This document shows positions 23,568 to 30,265 of a DNA stretch of 30,265 nucleotides, one piece after another. The position numbers and the translations under genes were made by a program. Source of the DNA: a virus; IMG/VR virus record IMGVR_UViG_3300032309_002580, positions 1 to 30,265 of that record, one strand, 5' to 3'. Positions within the stretch are counted from its first letter, which is position 1. Each line of letters begins with the position of its first letter. The notes below the pieces were generated by a model. The model was given only the letters and a program-made list of their open reading frames with translations, was not told where the DNA came from and searched no databases.

Positions 23568-26500
23568 ATCAGTCACAAGATCAAACAGATAAAAGTCAAT
23601 TGAAAGAAAGATTAAAATCTGTTCTTTTTCCTTCATTGCCAGAAGACAATAGGATCGAAAAAACAGCGATCAATACTGAGCAATATAAGGTTGAAAAAAA
23701 AGAGGAACTTCAGACTGAAATAACTCCAGTAAAAAAACACGATTCGATTAGAAAAGGAAAAGAAGCTGATCTTAAAAAGCTGATTGCTCTGCATTCTGAA
23801 AAACAGAATGGGTCGAATAATATAATAAAATATTTCATTACCAATATAATTCCAGATCAATACTCTGAAAATATCAGCAGAAGCGAAAATACCGCAAACA
23901 ATCTAAATGCAAGTTTAGGTTTCAACTTATCAAATTCATCGAAAAGTGATTTGAATAAAATTTCTTTATTTGGAAATAAATCAAATAAAAATTTTAAACT
24001 ATCGGTTTTGTCGATAAAGAACAATCCGTTGTTTGATTTATCAAAAGTGACAAATAGCAATATAAGCAATATCAATGAATCTAGAGAAAATTATTCATCA
24101 ACTGATTCGACCAGACTAATCAATACAAATCAAAATACCAATAAGACAAATACTAATAATAATTCCAATATATTCAATCAGGCTAAAGCTGAAAGCGTAA
24201 GCGCGGATTCTATCAGCTCATATACACAGAATTTAGCTGAAGAAAATATAGTATCAAATAAGAATTCAAATATAAACTCTGAAAACTATTCAAATAGCCT
24301 TGCAAAGAACAATATAGATTCGAATACTGAATCTAATTCTACAAATTCTAGTCAAAATAATTCATCAATTTCAAATATAGATGAAAATATAAAAAACACA
24401 ATTAACAATATCAAAGACATCGATAATACTTTAAACGATAATAATAGAAATGATTTTAATTCAATTGTATCAAATAGTCATGGTGTCAATACAGATATCA
24501 ATAAGAACGTAACTAATAGTAATACCAAATCATTAACTAATGATAATGATATCTCCACGGATATCAATAAAAATATTCATAATAATAGAAATGATTTTAA
24601 TTCAATTGTATCAAACGATAAAGATATTAAAAATTCTATTGTTGCTAATTCAAATGAGTCTAATAATAAAATAGATTCAAAATCTTCAACTGCATTTTCA
24701 AATAATAATGAATTAAATAATACTAATGCAAAAAATAATAGCACTGTAGATGCTACTAGCAATTCAGAAAACACTGAAAATAGAACAGCACAAGTCCTAT
24801 CAACTTTAATAGATGAATATAAAACAAATCTGAACAAAAACTTACAAATCTCGAATAATAATTTAATTTCATCTGCATCTGAAGAAAATACAGTTTCTGA
24901 TACAAAGACTACATCAACTGATATTGATACGATAGAATCAAAGAATTTTAAAAATAATAAAAATATTATTGAAGTTGATTCGCCTAATTCCGATATTAGT
25001 ATATCAAATACACGAAATAATATTGGAAGTGAGGTAAAAAATATAGAAATTGCATCAAGCAATAATTCTACCGATAATATCTCTGAAACTAATAAAATTC
25101 AAAAACCAAATTTAAACTTATCATCATCGTTGATAAGCGAAAATAATACATCAGAAAATAAAAATATTGAGAATACAACCAAGGTAGATTTACCAAAAGT
25201 AAAGTCGAGTTTACATCCAGTAAATAGAGCCAATGTATTGATTCAAAGATACAAGAACAATCTGGTTTTAAATTATCCAAGCAATACAGTACAAACGAAT
25301 GGTAATTCTGAGATATTTTCAAATAAATCAAATGAAAATAATACATTAGTATCTACAGCAAATTCCAATCAAGATACTTTTTCATCGGATAAAGATTTTA
25401 AATATAATTTAAATAATATTTTAAATACAAAAAATACAAATGCAGCAGATTTAAACCAAATACAAAATTTAAATGAGTTTGTAAATAATTCATCTGAAAT
25501 ATTAAAATCGGAAAATCATAAAACAATATCACAACTCACAGATCAATCTGGAGATCAAAGCTCAGTTGAATCTGAATCATCAAACAATGTAGTCTCAAAT
25601 AAAAATCAAACTACAGATTCTAAAAAATCTAGTGTTTTACAAAATCTATTAACAGATAAAATCAATTCATTTAGCGTATTGATCGGTAATAGAATTTTTA
25701 CTCCACGATTTGAAGAAAATAAAAACACAAAATATTATTCAGCTGAAACTACTAACAATGCACAAAACACTGTAGCAGAAACTCAACCAAGCAATAGCTC
25801 AAATCAAAGTTCAATATCATCTGAAAACATATTCAATGGATATCCTAGTTCATCGTATTTCAATACGTTCGATAGATATAATCCAATTTTAAAATATTCG
25901 ACAAATTTAAATTTGATTAATAACGAAAAAGAATCGCAAGAAAAAGTATCAAATAATATAAACACAAGTGATAGTAAAATAGAAAATACCACATCTTCAC
26001 GAAATTCATCCAGTGAAATGACTAATATGGATGAAAATACCTTAGAGCTTAAAAAGGCATATCAGTCTCTGGTTAACTCTAAAAATTATATCAGTGAAAA
26101 TATAAAAGTTAATAAATCTATAGCCAAGTCTTTATTTGATTCAAAATACAAGACAAATAATCTATCGAATTTAACAAATACAAGTAGATCTAATAATATT
26201 GAAATCAACTTTAATAACGATAAAGCAATCTCTACTGCTGAGGGTAGTCTGTTTAAAAATGCAACAAACATCAACCCCAGTACGATACATTCGGTAGAAA
26301 CCACATATTCTACAAATCCATCTTCAGTAGAAAACAAAACAAATAATTTTAATAAAAAAACCACAACGAATAATTCAAAGAAAAATAATAAAAATCAAGT
26401 AAATAATAAAAATTCTAAGAATGTTGCCATTGAAAAAATCGCCATAATCGATAATAAAACCAATAAATTAAAATCAATCTTAAACAAGCAGAACATAGAC

Positions 26501-27277
26501 AACGCAATTGCTACGAATCTGACGATGGATACCAGCAAGATATTTTCAGATACAATAGGAGCTGAAAATATCACATCGTTGAAAAATTCAATACAAAATA
26601 AAAATCAATTGCATTCTTCTAGTGAAGACACAACCAATAACATGGACTTTGATCATACATTTATTCCATCCAGCGAGGTAATAAATGAAATCCACGAAAA
26701 GTTCTACTCAAAGACCACCAATAAACTTGGAAAAACAAATGGGGTCAGTTCTGCATATAAGATGGTGAATCTTTCAAATTCCAAGAATGAACAAAATAAT
26801 TTTATAAGTTCAAAAAATGGAATGGGCAAAAACATTGGAGCTATGCCAGCTCTTAGAGCTGGTGGCTTTGTAAAGACACCAACTGTTGCATACTTGCACG
26901 AAAACGAAGCGGTTGTTCCCTTGGAAAAGTCCAAGGAGTTCTCCAAGTTTGTAAGTGACATGAGATCTGGTGGTGATATGCGTGTCGAGAAAAATGAAAC
27001 AAATTCAGACATCAGAGCGGTAGATCAGGAAAAAACAACCACAACTGATAAAATCATCCGCGAAATAACAAAATTGATTGAAGTGACGAATAATAAACCA
27101 CAAGCACAGCAAATGCAGCAGCCAGCACCTCAAATCAATATGTCTGGTGGTTCAGATGGTGCAGAAATAACACAAGGCACAAACAATCTTGGTTCTGTTT
27201 ATGGTGGGAGTTCATCTATTGCAGATATGTTTGGCAAGACATTCAGAATACCCGAATGGCGAACAAAGATGGGATAA
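23546..27277 (+). CDS. Tail tape measure protein, Asn/Ser-rich
   Basis: This 1243-residue protein directly follows the tail chaperone, where a tape measure is expected. Most of it (about residues 100-1050) is low-complexity and dominated by Asn, Ser, Lys and Thr, with runs such as NTNKTNTNNNSN. A recognisable end follows: ALRAGGFVKTPTVAYLHENE and then AVVPLEKSKEF (about 1110-1135). This is the G-G-x-V-x-x-P-T-x-A-x-x-x-E-x-x-E-A-V-V-P-L pattern common at tape measure C-termini. The tail SSIADMFGKTFRIPEWR closes it. Using the general rule of about 0.15 nm per residue, a tail near 185 nm is implied; T4 gp29 has 590 residues. The composition is atypical, since most tape measures are helical and Ala/Gln-rich. 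No transmembrane segment is evident. The gene ends at a bidirectional terminator. Confidence 0.82.
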   Translation: MEQIMEINQSQDQTDKSQLKERLKSVLFPSLPEDNRIEKTAINTEQYKVEKKEELQTEITPVKKHDSIRKGKEADLKKLIALHSEKQNGSNNIIKYFITNIIPDQYSENISRSENTANNLNASLGFNLSNSSKSDLNKISLFGNKSNKNFKLSVLSIKNNPLFDLSKVTNSNISNINESRENYSSTDSTRLINTNQNTNKTNTNNNSNIFNQAKAESVSADSISSYTQNLAEENIVSNKNSNINSENYSNSLAKNNIDSNTESNSTNSSQNNSSISNIDENIKNTINNIKDIDNTLNDNNRNDFNSIVSNSHGVNTDINKNVTNSNTKSLTNDNDISTDINKNIHNNRNDFNSIVSNDKDIKNSIVANSNESNNKIDSKSSTAFSNNNELNNTNAKNNSTVDATSNSENTENRTAQVLSTLIDEYKTNLNKNLQISNNNLISSASEENTVSDTKTTSTDIDTIESKNFKNNKNIIEVDSPNSDISISNTRNNIGSEVKNIEIASSNNSTDNISETNKIQKPNLNLSSSLISENNTSENKNIENTTKVDLPKVKSSLHPVNRANVLIQRYKNNLVLNYPSNTVQTNGNSEIFSNKSNENNTLVSTANSNQDTFSSDKDFKYNLNNILNTKNTNAADLNQIQNLNEFVNNSSEILKSENHKTISQLTDQSGDQSSVESESSNNVVSNKNQTTDSKKSSVLQNLLTDKINSFSVLIGNRIFTPRFEENKNTKYYSAETTNNAQNTVAETQPSNSSNQSSISSENIFNGYPSSSYFNTFDRYNPILKYSTNLNLINNEKESQEKVSNNINTSDSKIENTTSSRNSSSEMTNMDENTLELKKAYQSLVNSKNYISENIKVNKSIAKSLFDSKYKTNNLSNLTNTSRSNNIEINFNNDKAISTAEGSLFKNATNINPSTIHSVETTYSTNPSSVENKTNNFNKKTTTNNSKKNNKNQVNNKNSKNVAIEKIAIIDNKTNKLKSILNKQNIDNAIATNLTMDTSKIFSDTIGAENITSLKNSIQNKNQLHSSSEDTTNNMDFDHTFIPSSEVINEIHEKFYSKTTNKLGKTNGVSSAYKMVNLSNSKNEQNNFISSKNGMGKNIGAMPALRAGGFVKTPTVAYLHENEAVVPLEKSKEFSKFVSDMRSGGDMRVEKNETNSDIRAVDQEKTTTTDKIIREITKLIEVTNNKPQAQQMQQPAPQINMSGGSDGAEITQGTNNLGSVYGGSSSIADMFGKTFRIPEWRTKMG
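24440..24474 (+). repeat. 35-bp direct repeat, copy 1 (tape measure)
   Basis: The 35 bases at 24440-24474 recur exactly at 24581-24615, offset by 141 bases (47 codons), so the frame is kept. Each copy encodes NNRNDFNSIVSN. A recent in-frame duplication inside the low-complexity region is the simplest explanation. Confidence 0.9.
24581..24615 (+). repeat. 35-bp direct repeat, copy 2 (tape measure)
   Basis: This is the exact second copy of the 35-base sequence at 24440-24474. Related DINKN-encoding sequence follows the first copy and precedes the second. Recombination between the copies would delete 47 codons without breaking the frame. Confidence 0.9.
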
Positions 27278-27280
27278 AAG

Positions 27281-27306
27281 AAAACCCGCTCAAACGAGCG
27301 GGTTTT
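27281..27306. terminator. Bidirectional intrinsic terminator between convergent genes
   Basis: AAAACCCGCTC and GAGCGGGTTTT form a perfect 11-bp stem with an AAAC loop. The plus strand continues in TTGTTTT, and the minus strand gives TTTTCTTTTAT. It therefore serves both the tape measure operon (ending 27277) and gp32 (ending 27312). Confidence 0.9.
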
Positions 27307-27311
27307 TTGTT

Positions 27312-28205
27312 TTAGCTTTCCATTTCGAAAAGCTTCATCGGATCAATCTCATCGTCCGATTCGTCCTCAACACGGGACGGCTTCTTCTGCTTCATTGCAG
27401 ATGGCTTCTCCTTGAAGTCGTCTGAATCAAGATCCTCTGCCGTCTTGCTAGATGCTGGAGTAGTTCCACGGATATCACCGCCAAGAACATCAAACAGACG
27501 CTTCTTCAGTTCATCATAAGACTTAAAACTCTCTGGTCCAATGAAAGGCTGAAGGGCGTGTTGCTGCTTCCAGATCTTTTCAATCCGAACATCATCACCA
27601 CCAAACAGAGCACTGGTGGAATCGAATTCCGACTTGTCGTAGTTCGTATATCCACCGATCTTACGAATCTTCAACTTGAAGTTGCAACCTTCCCAGAAAT
27701 TAAACGGATTGATTGCCTGCTCATCCTTAAACTCTGGCTTCATCTTCTCCTGAATCTTGTCGAAGATCTTCGTTCCATACTTGAAGAGGAACACCTTACC
27801 CTCATTCTGAGGATTTGCCTCATCCTTGATTACAAGGATATTGCTGATATAAGTGGTCTTGCGCTTGCGCGAGCGAGCGATATTCTTATCCTCTTCTGAA
27901 CCAGTGTTCCACAGTTCACTGTTCAGTTCACTGACTGGATCCTTCTGATTGAGAGTCGTGAGAGAGTTCTCAATATACCAGCCACCCATGCCTTGGAATG
28001 CGTGTGAATAGACCTTCACCCAAGGACAATCCTCGCCATCAATCTCTGGAAGAAAACGAATTACTGCAAATCCATTTCCTTGCTTATCCTGCTCAGGTCG
28101 CCAAAAACGATCATCCTTGTAATCCTTCTTGGACGTATCCTCAAGCTTCTTCATCAGGTCATTGATACTGTTCTTTGACCTACTCTTAAGATCCTTAAAA
28201 CTCAT
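27312..28205 (-). CDS. gp32: Single-stranded DNA-binding protein gp32
   Basis: This 297-residue protein (T4 gp32 is 301) has the standard three parts. A basic N-terminus with SRSKNS resembles the LAST motif used for cooperative binding. The core has FAVIRFLPEI, then RKRKTTYISNILVIKDEA with NEGKVFLFKYG (residues about 113-143), very close to the T4 core, and WEGCNFKLKI. The C-terminal tail is acidic (EDESDDEIDP). Only two cysteines are present (60 and 173), so the T4 zinc finger is absent, as in many cyanophage-like relatives. gp32 coats single-stranded DNA during replication, recombination and repair. A strong AGGAG ribosome-binding site (28212-28216) lies six bases before the ATG, and the leader holds two hairpins and a possible pseudoknot. 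The gene looks more GC-balanced than the fibre genes. gp33 lies upstream, as in the T4 33-59-32 region, but gene 59 is not between them. Confidence 0.95.
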   Translation of the reverse strand: MSFKDLKSRSKNSINDLMKKLEDTSKKDYKDDRFWRPEQDKQGNGFAVIRFLPEIDGEDCPWVKVYSHAFQGMGGWYIENSLTTLNQKDPVSELNSELWNTGSEEDKNIARSRKRKTTYISNILVIKDEANPQNEGKVFLFKYGTKIFDKIQEKMKPEFKDEQAINPFNFWEGCNFKLKIRKIGGYTNYDKSEFDSTSALFGGDDVRIEKIWKQQHALQPFIGPESFKSYDELKKRLFDVLGGDIRGTTPASSKTAEDLDSDDFKEKPSAMKQKKPSRVEDESDDEIDPMKLFEMES

Positions 28206-28216
28206 TTTTTTCTCCT

Positions 28217-28257
28217 CTGGGATCTACCCAGTTCTTTCTTAGCGGGAACTCCCCGCT
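28217..28257 (-). promoter_or_regulatory. Structured gp32 leader: possible autoregulatory pseudoknot
   Basis: On the mRNA strand the stem AGCGGG/CCCGCU (28257-28252 with 28246-28241) has the loop GAGUU. AGUU of the loop is complementary to AACU at 28233-28230. Together they make an H-type pseudoknot with loops of one and seven bases. A competing hairpin CUGGG-UAGAU-CCCAG (28231-28217) sits directly before AGGAG. T-even gene 32 mRNAs carry a pseudoknot with loops of this size that nucleates gp32 binding and represses its own translation. The role here is inferred. Confidence 0.5.
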
Positions 28258-28266
28258 TTTTAATTT
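28241..28266 (+). terminator. Plus-strand terminator-like hairpin in gp33-gp32 spacer
   Basis: On the plus strand AGCGGG-AACTC-CCCGCT is followed by TTTTAATTTT, the form of an intrinsic terminator for rightward transcription. The same bases form the gp32 leader stem on the minus strand, so the T-tract may be incidental. Confidence 0.4.
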
Positions 28267-28271
28267 TACCA

Positions 28272-28320
28272 GAAACACTCTTCTTAGTCAACCGAACGGA
28301 AGAGTGTTTCTTCCTTTTTT
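28272..28320 (+). terminator. Strong hairpin with plus-strand T-tract at end of gp33
   Basis: GAAACACTCTTC (28272-28283) and GAAGAGTGTTTC (28299-28310) form a perfect 12-bp stem with a 15-base loop that contains the gp33 stop. The plus strand then reads TTCC followed by seven T. On the minus strand no U-tract follows. There the structure could instead protect the 3' end of gp33 mRNA or separate it from gp32. Confidence 0.55.
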
Positions 28321-28515
28321 TATTAGATTTAAATCCATACCCTCCTTCTCAAGCTTTTCCTTGAGTGGTTGAGATATAAATTTTGCGATTAAAGAATAGT
28401 CTAATCCATGATCTTCCTGCATTTTCAGCACGGCATCAAGGTACGAATATTTCTTTTCTGTTACGATAGTTTCGACTTTTTTGCAAAAATCTTCTTTTGT
28501 TATTATTGGGAGCAT
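28288..28515 (-). CDS. gp33: Late promoter transcription accessory protein, gp33-like
   Basis: This 75-residue, mainly helical protein opens ITKEDFCKKVETIV and ends FISQPLKEKLEKEGMDLNLI with GRNTLPFG, a pattern I associate with gp33 of marine T4-like phages. T4 gp33 is 112 residues. gp33 bridges host RNA polymerase and the DNA sliding clamp so that the late sigma factor gp55 can fire at TATAAATA promoters. It sits just upstream of gp32 on the same strand, as in T4 (33-59-32). Its stop codon lies within the loop of the strong hairpin at 28272-28310. Its start is 46 bases from the divergent gene at 28562, in a spacer with TATATATA-like sequence that could hold promoters for both. The call is from motif memory and position. 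Confidence 0.75.
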   Translation of the reverse strand: MLPIITKEDFCKKVETIVTEKKYSYLDAVLKMQEDHGLDYSLIAKFISQPLKEKLEKEGMDLNLIKKGRNTLPFG

Positions 28516-28541
28516 ATGGTAAAGGTCTGGATTAACTTATA

Positions 28542-28549
28542 TATAAAAA
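28542..28549 (+). promoter_or_regulatory. Possible late-type promoter TATAAAAA before the Gly-rich structural gene
   Basis: TATAAAAATA in the 46-base divergent spacer differs slightly from TATAAATA. It is followed by AAAGGA, a good ribosome-binding site six bases before the ATG at 28562. The box ends 12 bases before the start codon. Confidence 0.35.
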
Positions 28550-28561
28550 TAAAGGACAAAT

Positions 28562-29839
28562 ATGGCAGACGATATTACAAGTAATATTTCAATTACTACT
28601 AGCGATGGGACTGCTATCCTAGCCACAGATTACGGAACTAGCGGAATTGGTCTAACTCTAGCCCACGTTCAACTAGCAAAACTGGCATGGGGTAATGATA
28701 GCATAACAAATAGAGTAAGTGAAGCATCACCTCTACCAATATATTTATATGGTACAACAGGGTCTGCTTTAATTGGAATCACTGGTACTGTAAATGGTAC
28801 TGGTGGTGTATTCCCAGTAAGAAACGTAACAAATGGGTTTTTAGTTGTCGGTGGACCAACTGCTGGCTTTACCTATGGATATAATCCAGTACAAGTTACT
28901 GGCTACGTTCAAGGCATAACAAACGGCGTTCTGCTGGGTGTTACTGGAACTGTAAGATTAAACCAGAACTTGAATGTTCAAGGTGTAACCAGCGGAATTC
29001 TCATCGGGGTTAGTGGTGGTAGGATTCTATCCAATGCCACAGACAGTGTAACCGTCTATGGTAATGTCGGTATATCAGGCGGATTGGCCCTCTCAGCGGC
29101 TTCTAACTCCGTGGCTGTCTGGGGATCGGATCTAGGCGGTAAAGTCTTATCACGAATCTACGCAAGCGATGGAACGACTCTAGGATACTCTGGAAATGCT
29201 CTCAACGTAAACATCGTTGGGGCTGGCATTACTGCAACCGTATCCATAAATCCAGTAGTTGGTGTGACCAACGGTAACGGTCTGCCATTGAAAATATGTG
29301 GAAGCGGAGTCACTACAGACGCTGCCGTGATCGTACAAGGAAGACTATCTGGTGGTGCTCTTGAGATCGGTGCTCTTAGCCCAGTTCCAGTAGGAATCTC
29401 TGGTCCTGTAGATATTGACGATGCCGCAATCATCAATTCACTTGAATCCACAAACAAACCGCTGATTTCAAATCTTATAACTGTAAAAAATAATACAGCA
29501 ATAATTTCGACAATCAACGAAAAACTAAACAGTGGAATCGTACAGTCGAAGATAACTGAAATTGTAAGACCAACCAAACTGTCAAACGGCGTTAAGGATC
29601 TCACCACCACTGCCGCCAGCATTGGAACCAGCACTGCATTGAAGGTTGGAGTTCATCTCAAGGCTCCGCTGACCAATACACAGACAGTATACGTTGGATC
29701 AAGCACACTGGTAACTGCTCCAACCAGCGGATTCCCAATGGAACCAGGCGAGTCGATGTTCATAGAAATTGATAACATAAGCAAAATATACGCAAAGTCA
29801 AATTCAACTGGCCAGAAAATAACTTACATAGCCTCGTAA
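28562..29839 (+). CDS. Gly/Thr-rich repetitive virion structural protein
   Basis: This 425-residue protein has an N-terminus with LAHVQLAKLAWGND. A long beta-rich region follows with repeated GITG/GVTG/GVSG turns, for example the related units QGITNGVLLGVTG and QGVTSGILIGVSG. The C-terminal domain reads VYVGSSTLVTAPTSGFPMEP, then GESMFIEIDN, then KIYAKSNSTGQKITYI, a beta-barrel-like ending found on several phage virion proteins. The repeats suggest a solenoid or fibrous shaft. It could be a neck, decoration or fibre protein, and no specific name is justified. It has the clear AAAGGA ribosome-binding site and starts a plus-strand operon. The next gene begins one base after its stop (TAA-A-ATG). 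Confidence 0.82.
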   Translation: MADDITSNISITTSDGTAILATDYGTSGIGLTLAHVQLAKLAWGNDSITNRVSEASPLPIYLYGTTGSALIGITGTVNGTGGVFPVRNVTNGFLVVGGPTAGFTYGYNPVQVTGYVQGITNGVLLGVTGTVRLNQNLNVQGVTSGILIGVSGGRILSNATDSVTVYGNVGISGGLALSAASNSVAVWGSDLGGKVLSRIYASDGTTLGYSGNALNVNIVGAGITATVSINPVVGVTNGNGLPLKICGSGVTTDAAVIVQGRLSGGALEIGALSPVPVGISGPVDIDDAAIINSLESTNKPLISNLITVKNNTAIISTINEKLNSGIVQSKITEIVRPTKLSNGVKDLTTTAASIGTSTALKVGVHLKAPLTNTQTVYVGSSTLVTAPTSGFPMEPGESMFIEIDNISKIYAKSNSTGQKITYIAS

Positions 29840-29840
29840 A

Positions 29841-30265
29841 ATGACATCAAGATCCTCCTATAGCACCAACAAGAGATTTTCTCGCGGTGAAGATGCGGAA
29901 TTAGTACCCGTGAGGAGTGGTGTTCTGTATGGAATAGAAACTCAGAAGGTAAACGATCAAAAGACCACGGTAAAGAGAGAAATACTAGCAGTTCCGAATA
30001 TCACATATTATTCAAACTACACTAAGGTATTTTTTGATTTCTCAGACTACATGAACAATCCAGAGAAAGCAGATGTAAAATCATTCTTTGAATTGTTGCA
30101 GAATGGGTCCACCTTCACAGTTAAAAATTCAAAGTGGAATAACAAATCAATAGAGCCTGCCACATATGATTTGTCTGGAACTTACACCTTCACGAAAATA
30201 GTAGATAATATTGTTTTTGCTGATGTAACTTCAATCAGTTCATACAACAACAAGCTTTCAAGATA
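29841..30265 (+). CDS. Unrecognised gene, 3' end beyond window
   Basis: The frame is open from ATG at 29841 to the right edge (141 codons), starting one base after the upstream stop. The N-terminus is basic and Ser-rich (TSRSSYSTNKRFSRGEDAE). Alternating strand-like segments follow (EILAVPNITYYSNYTKVFFD, then FVFADV-type hydrophobic strands). No family was recognised. Linkage to a structural gene suggests another virion protein, possibly neck- or head-related. No signal peptide or membrane segment is seen. Confidence 0.75.
   Translation, partial: MTSRSSYSTNKRFSRGEDAELVPVRSGVLYGIETQKVNDQKTTVKREILAVPNITYYSNYTKVFFDFSDYMNNPEKADVKSFFELLQNGSTFTVKNSKWNNKSIEPATYDLSGTYTFTKIVDNIVFADVTSISSYNNKLSR

Noticed and set aside
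24577-25062. 161-codon minus-strand frame in the tape measure
   Set aside because: Its Leu/Phe/Ser-rich translation is what results from reading the Asn/Ser/Lys-rich gene backwards; apparent membrane segments are an artefact.
26846-26862. Inverted repeat CCAGCTC-TTA-GAGCTGG as a terminator or operator
   Set aside because: It encodes the conserved Pro-Ala-Leu-Arg-Ala-Gly part of the tape measure C-terminal motif, has no T-tract, and is best explained by codons.
29158-29634. 158-codon minus-strand frame opposite the Gly-rich structural gene
   Set aside because: The plus-strand gene has a good ribosome-binding site, repeats and a recognisable C-terminus, whereas the antisense frame shows no family features.

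Overview
This window is a densely packed stretch of a T4-like (contractile-tailed myovirus) phage genome. It is AT-rich, uses the standard code, and is almost entirely virion-structural. The assignment rests on a set of genes that resemble T4 baseplate and tail proteins and sit in T4-like order, on a T4-type single-stranded DNA-binding protein (gp32-like), and on a small gp33-like late-transcription coactivator. No bacterial genes, tRNAs, integrase or insertion sequences are visible. The host cannot be named. The gp32 homologue lacks the cysteines of the T4 zinc finger, and Gly-x-Thr-Gly motifs recur in several virion proteins. This suggests an environmental 'far-T4' lineage rather than an enterobacterial T-even phage.

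Layout. (1) Positions 21589 down to 1, minus strand, form the baseplate and fibre cluster. In order of transcription it holds a gp48-like tube cap, gp53, a giant 1702-residue gp27-like hub, gp6, a protein in the gp7 position, gp8, a small FRPG-ALQ-ELN baseplate/fibre protein, then five adhesin-type genes. The adhesins are a gp10-position fibre with a carbohydrate-binding-like segment, a short paralogue of its central module, a 690-aa protein with the same module plus a long C-terminal region, a 764-aa protein containing an apparent alpha/beta-hydrolase, and a collagen-like/cysteine-rich protein cut by the window edge. (2) Positions 21608-27277, plus strand, hold the head completion protein gp4, a tail-tube-fold protein, the gp26-family chaperone with a likely -1 frameshift extension, and an Asn/Ser-rich tape measure. 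(3) Positions 28515 down to 27312, minus strand, hold gp33 then gp32, converging on the tape measure at a bidirectional terminator. (4) From 28562 to the right edge, plus strand, are a Gly-rich structural protein and a truncated gene.

How the parts work together: blocks 1 and 2 encode nearly everything needed to build hub, wedges, tube, tape measure and host-binding organelles. gp33 would direct late transcription of these genes, and a few TATAAATA late-promoter-like boxes lie near gene starts. gp32 serves replication and recombination.

Main points of interest: a canonical U-run -1 frameshift site at the end of the gp26-family gene, opening into a 64-residue extension just before the tape measure; a possible H-type pseudoknot upstream of gp32 resembling the known T-even autoregulatory element; a virion-module alpha/beta-hydrolase with a visible Ser-Asp-His set; a hub protein several-fold larger than T4 gp27; and an extremely Asn/Ser-rich tape measure. 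There is no gap above 300 bases without a gene.
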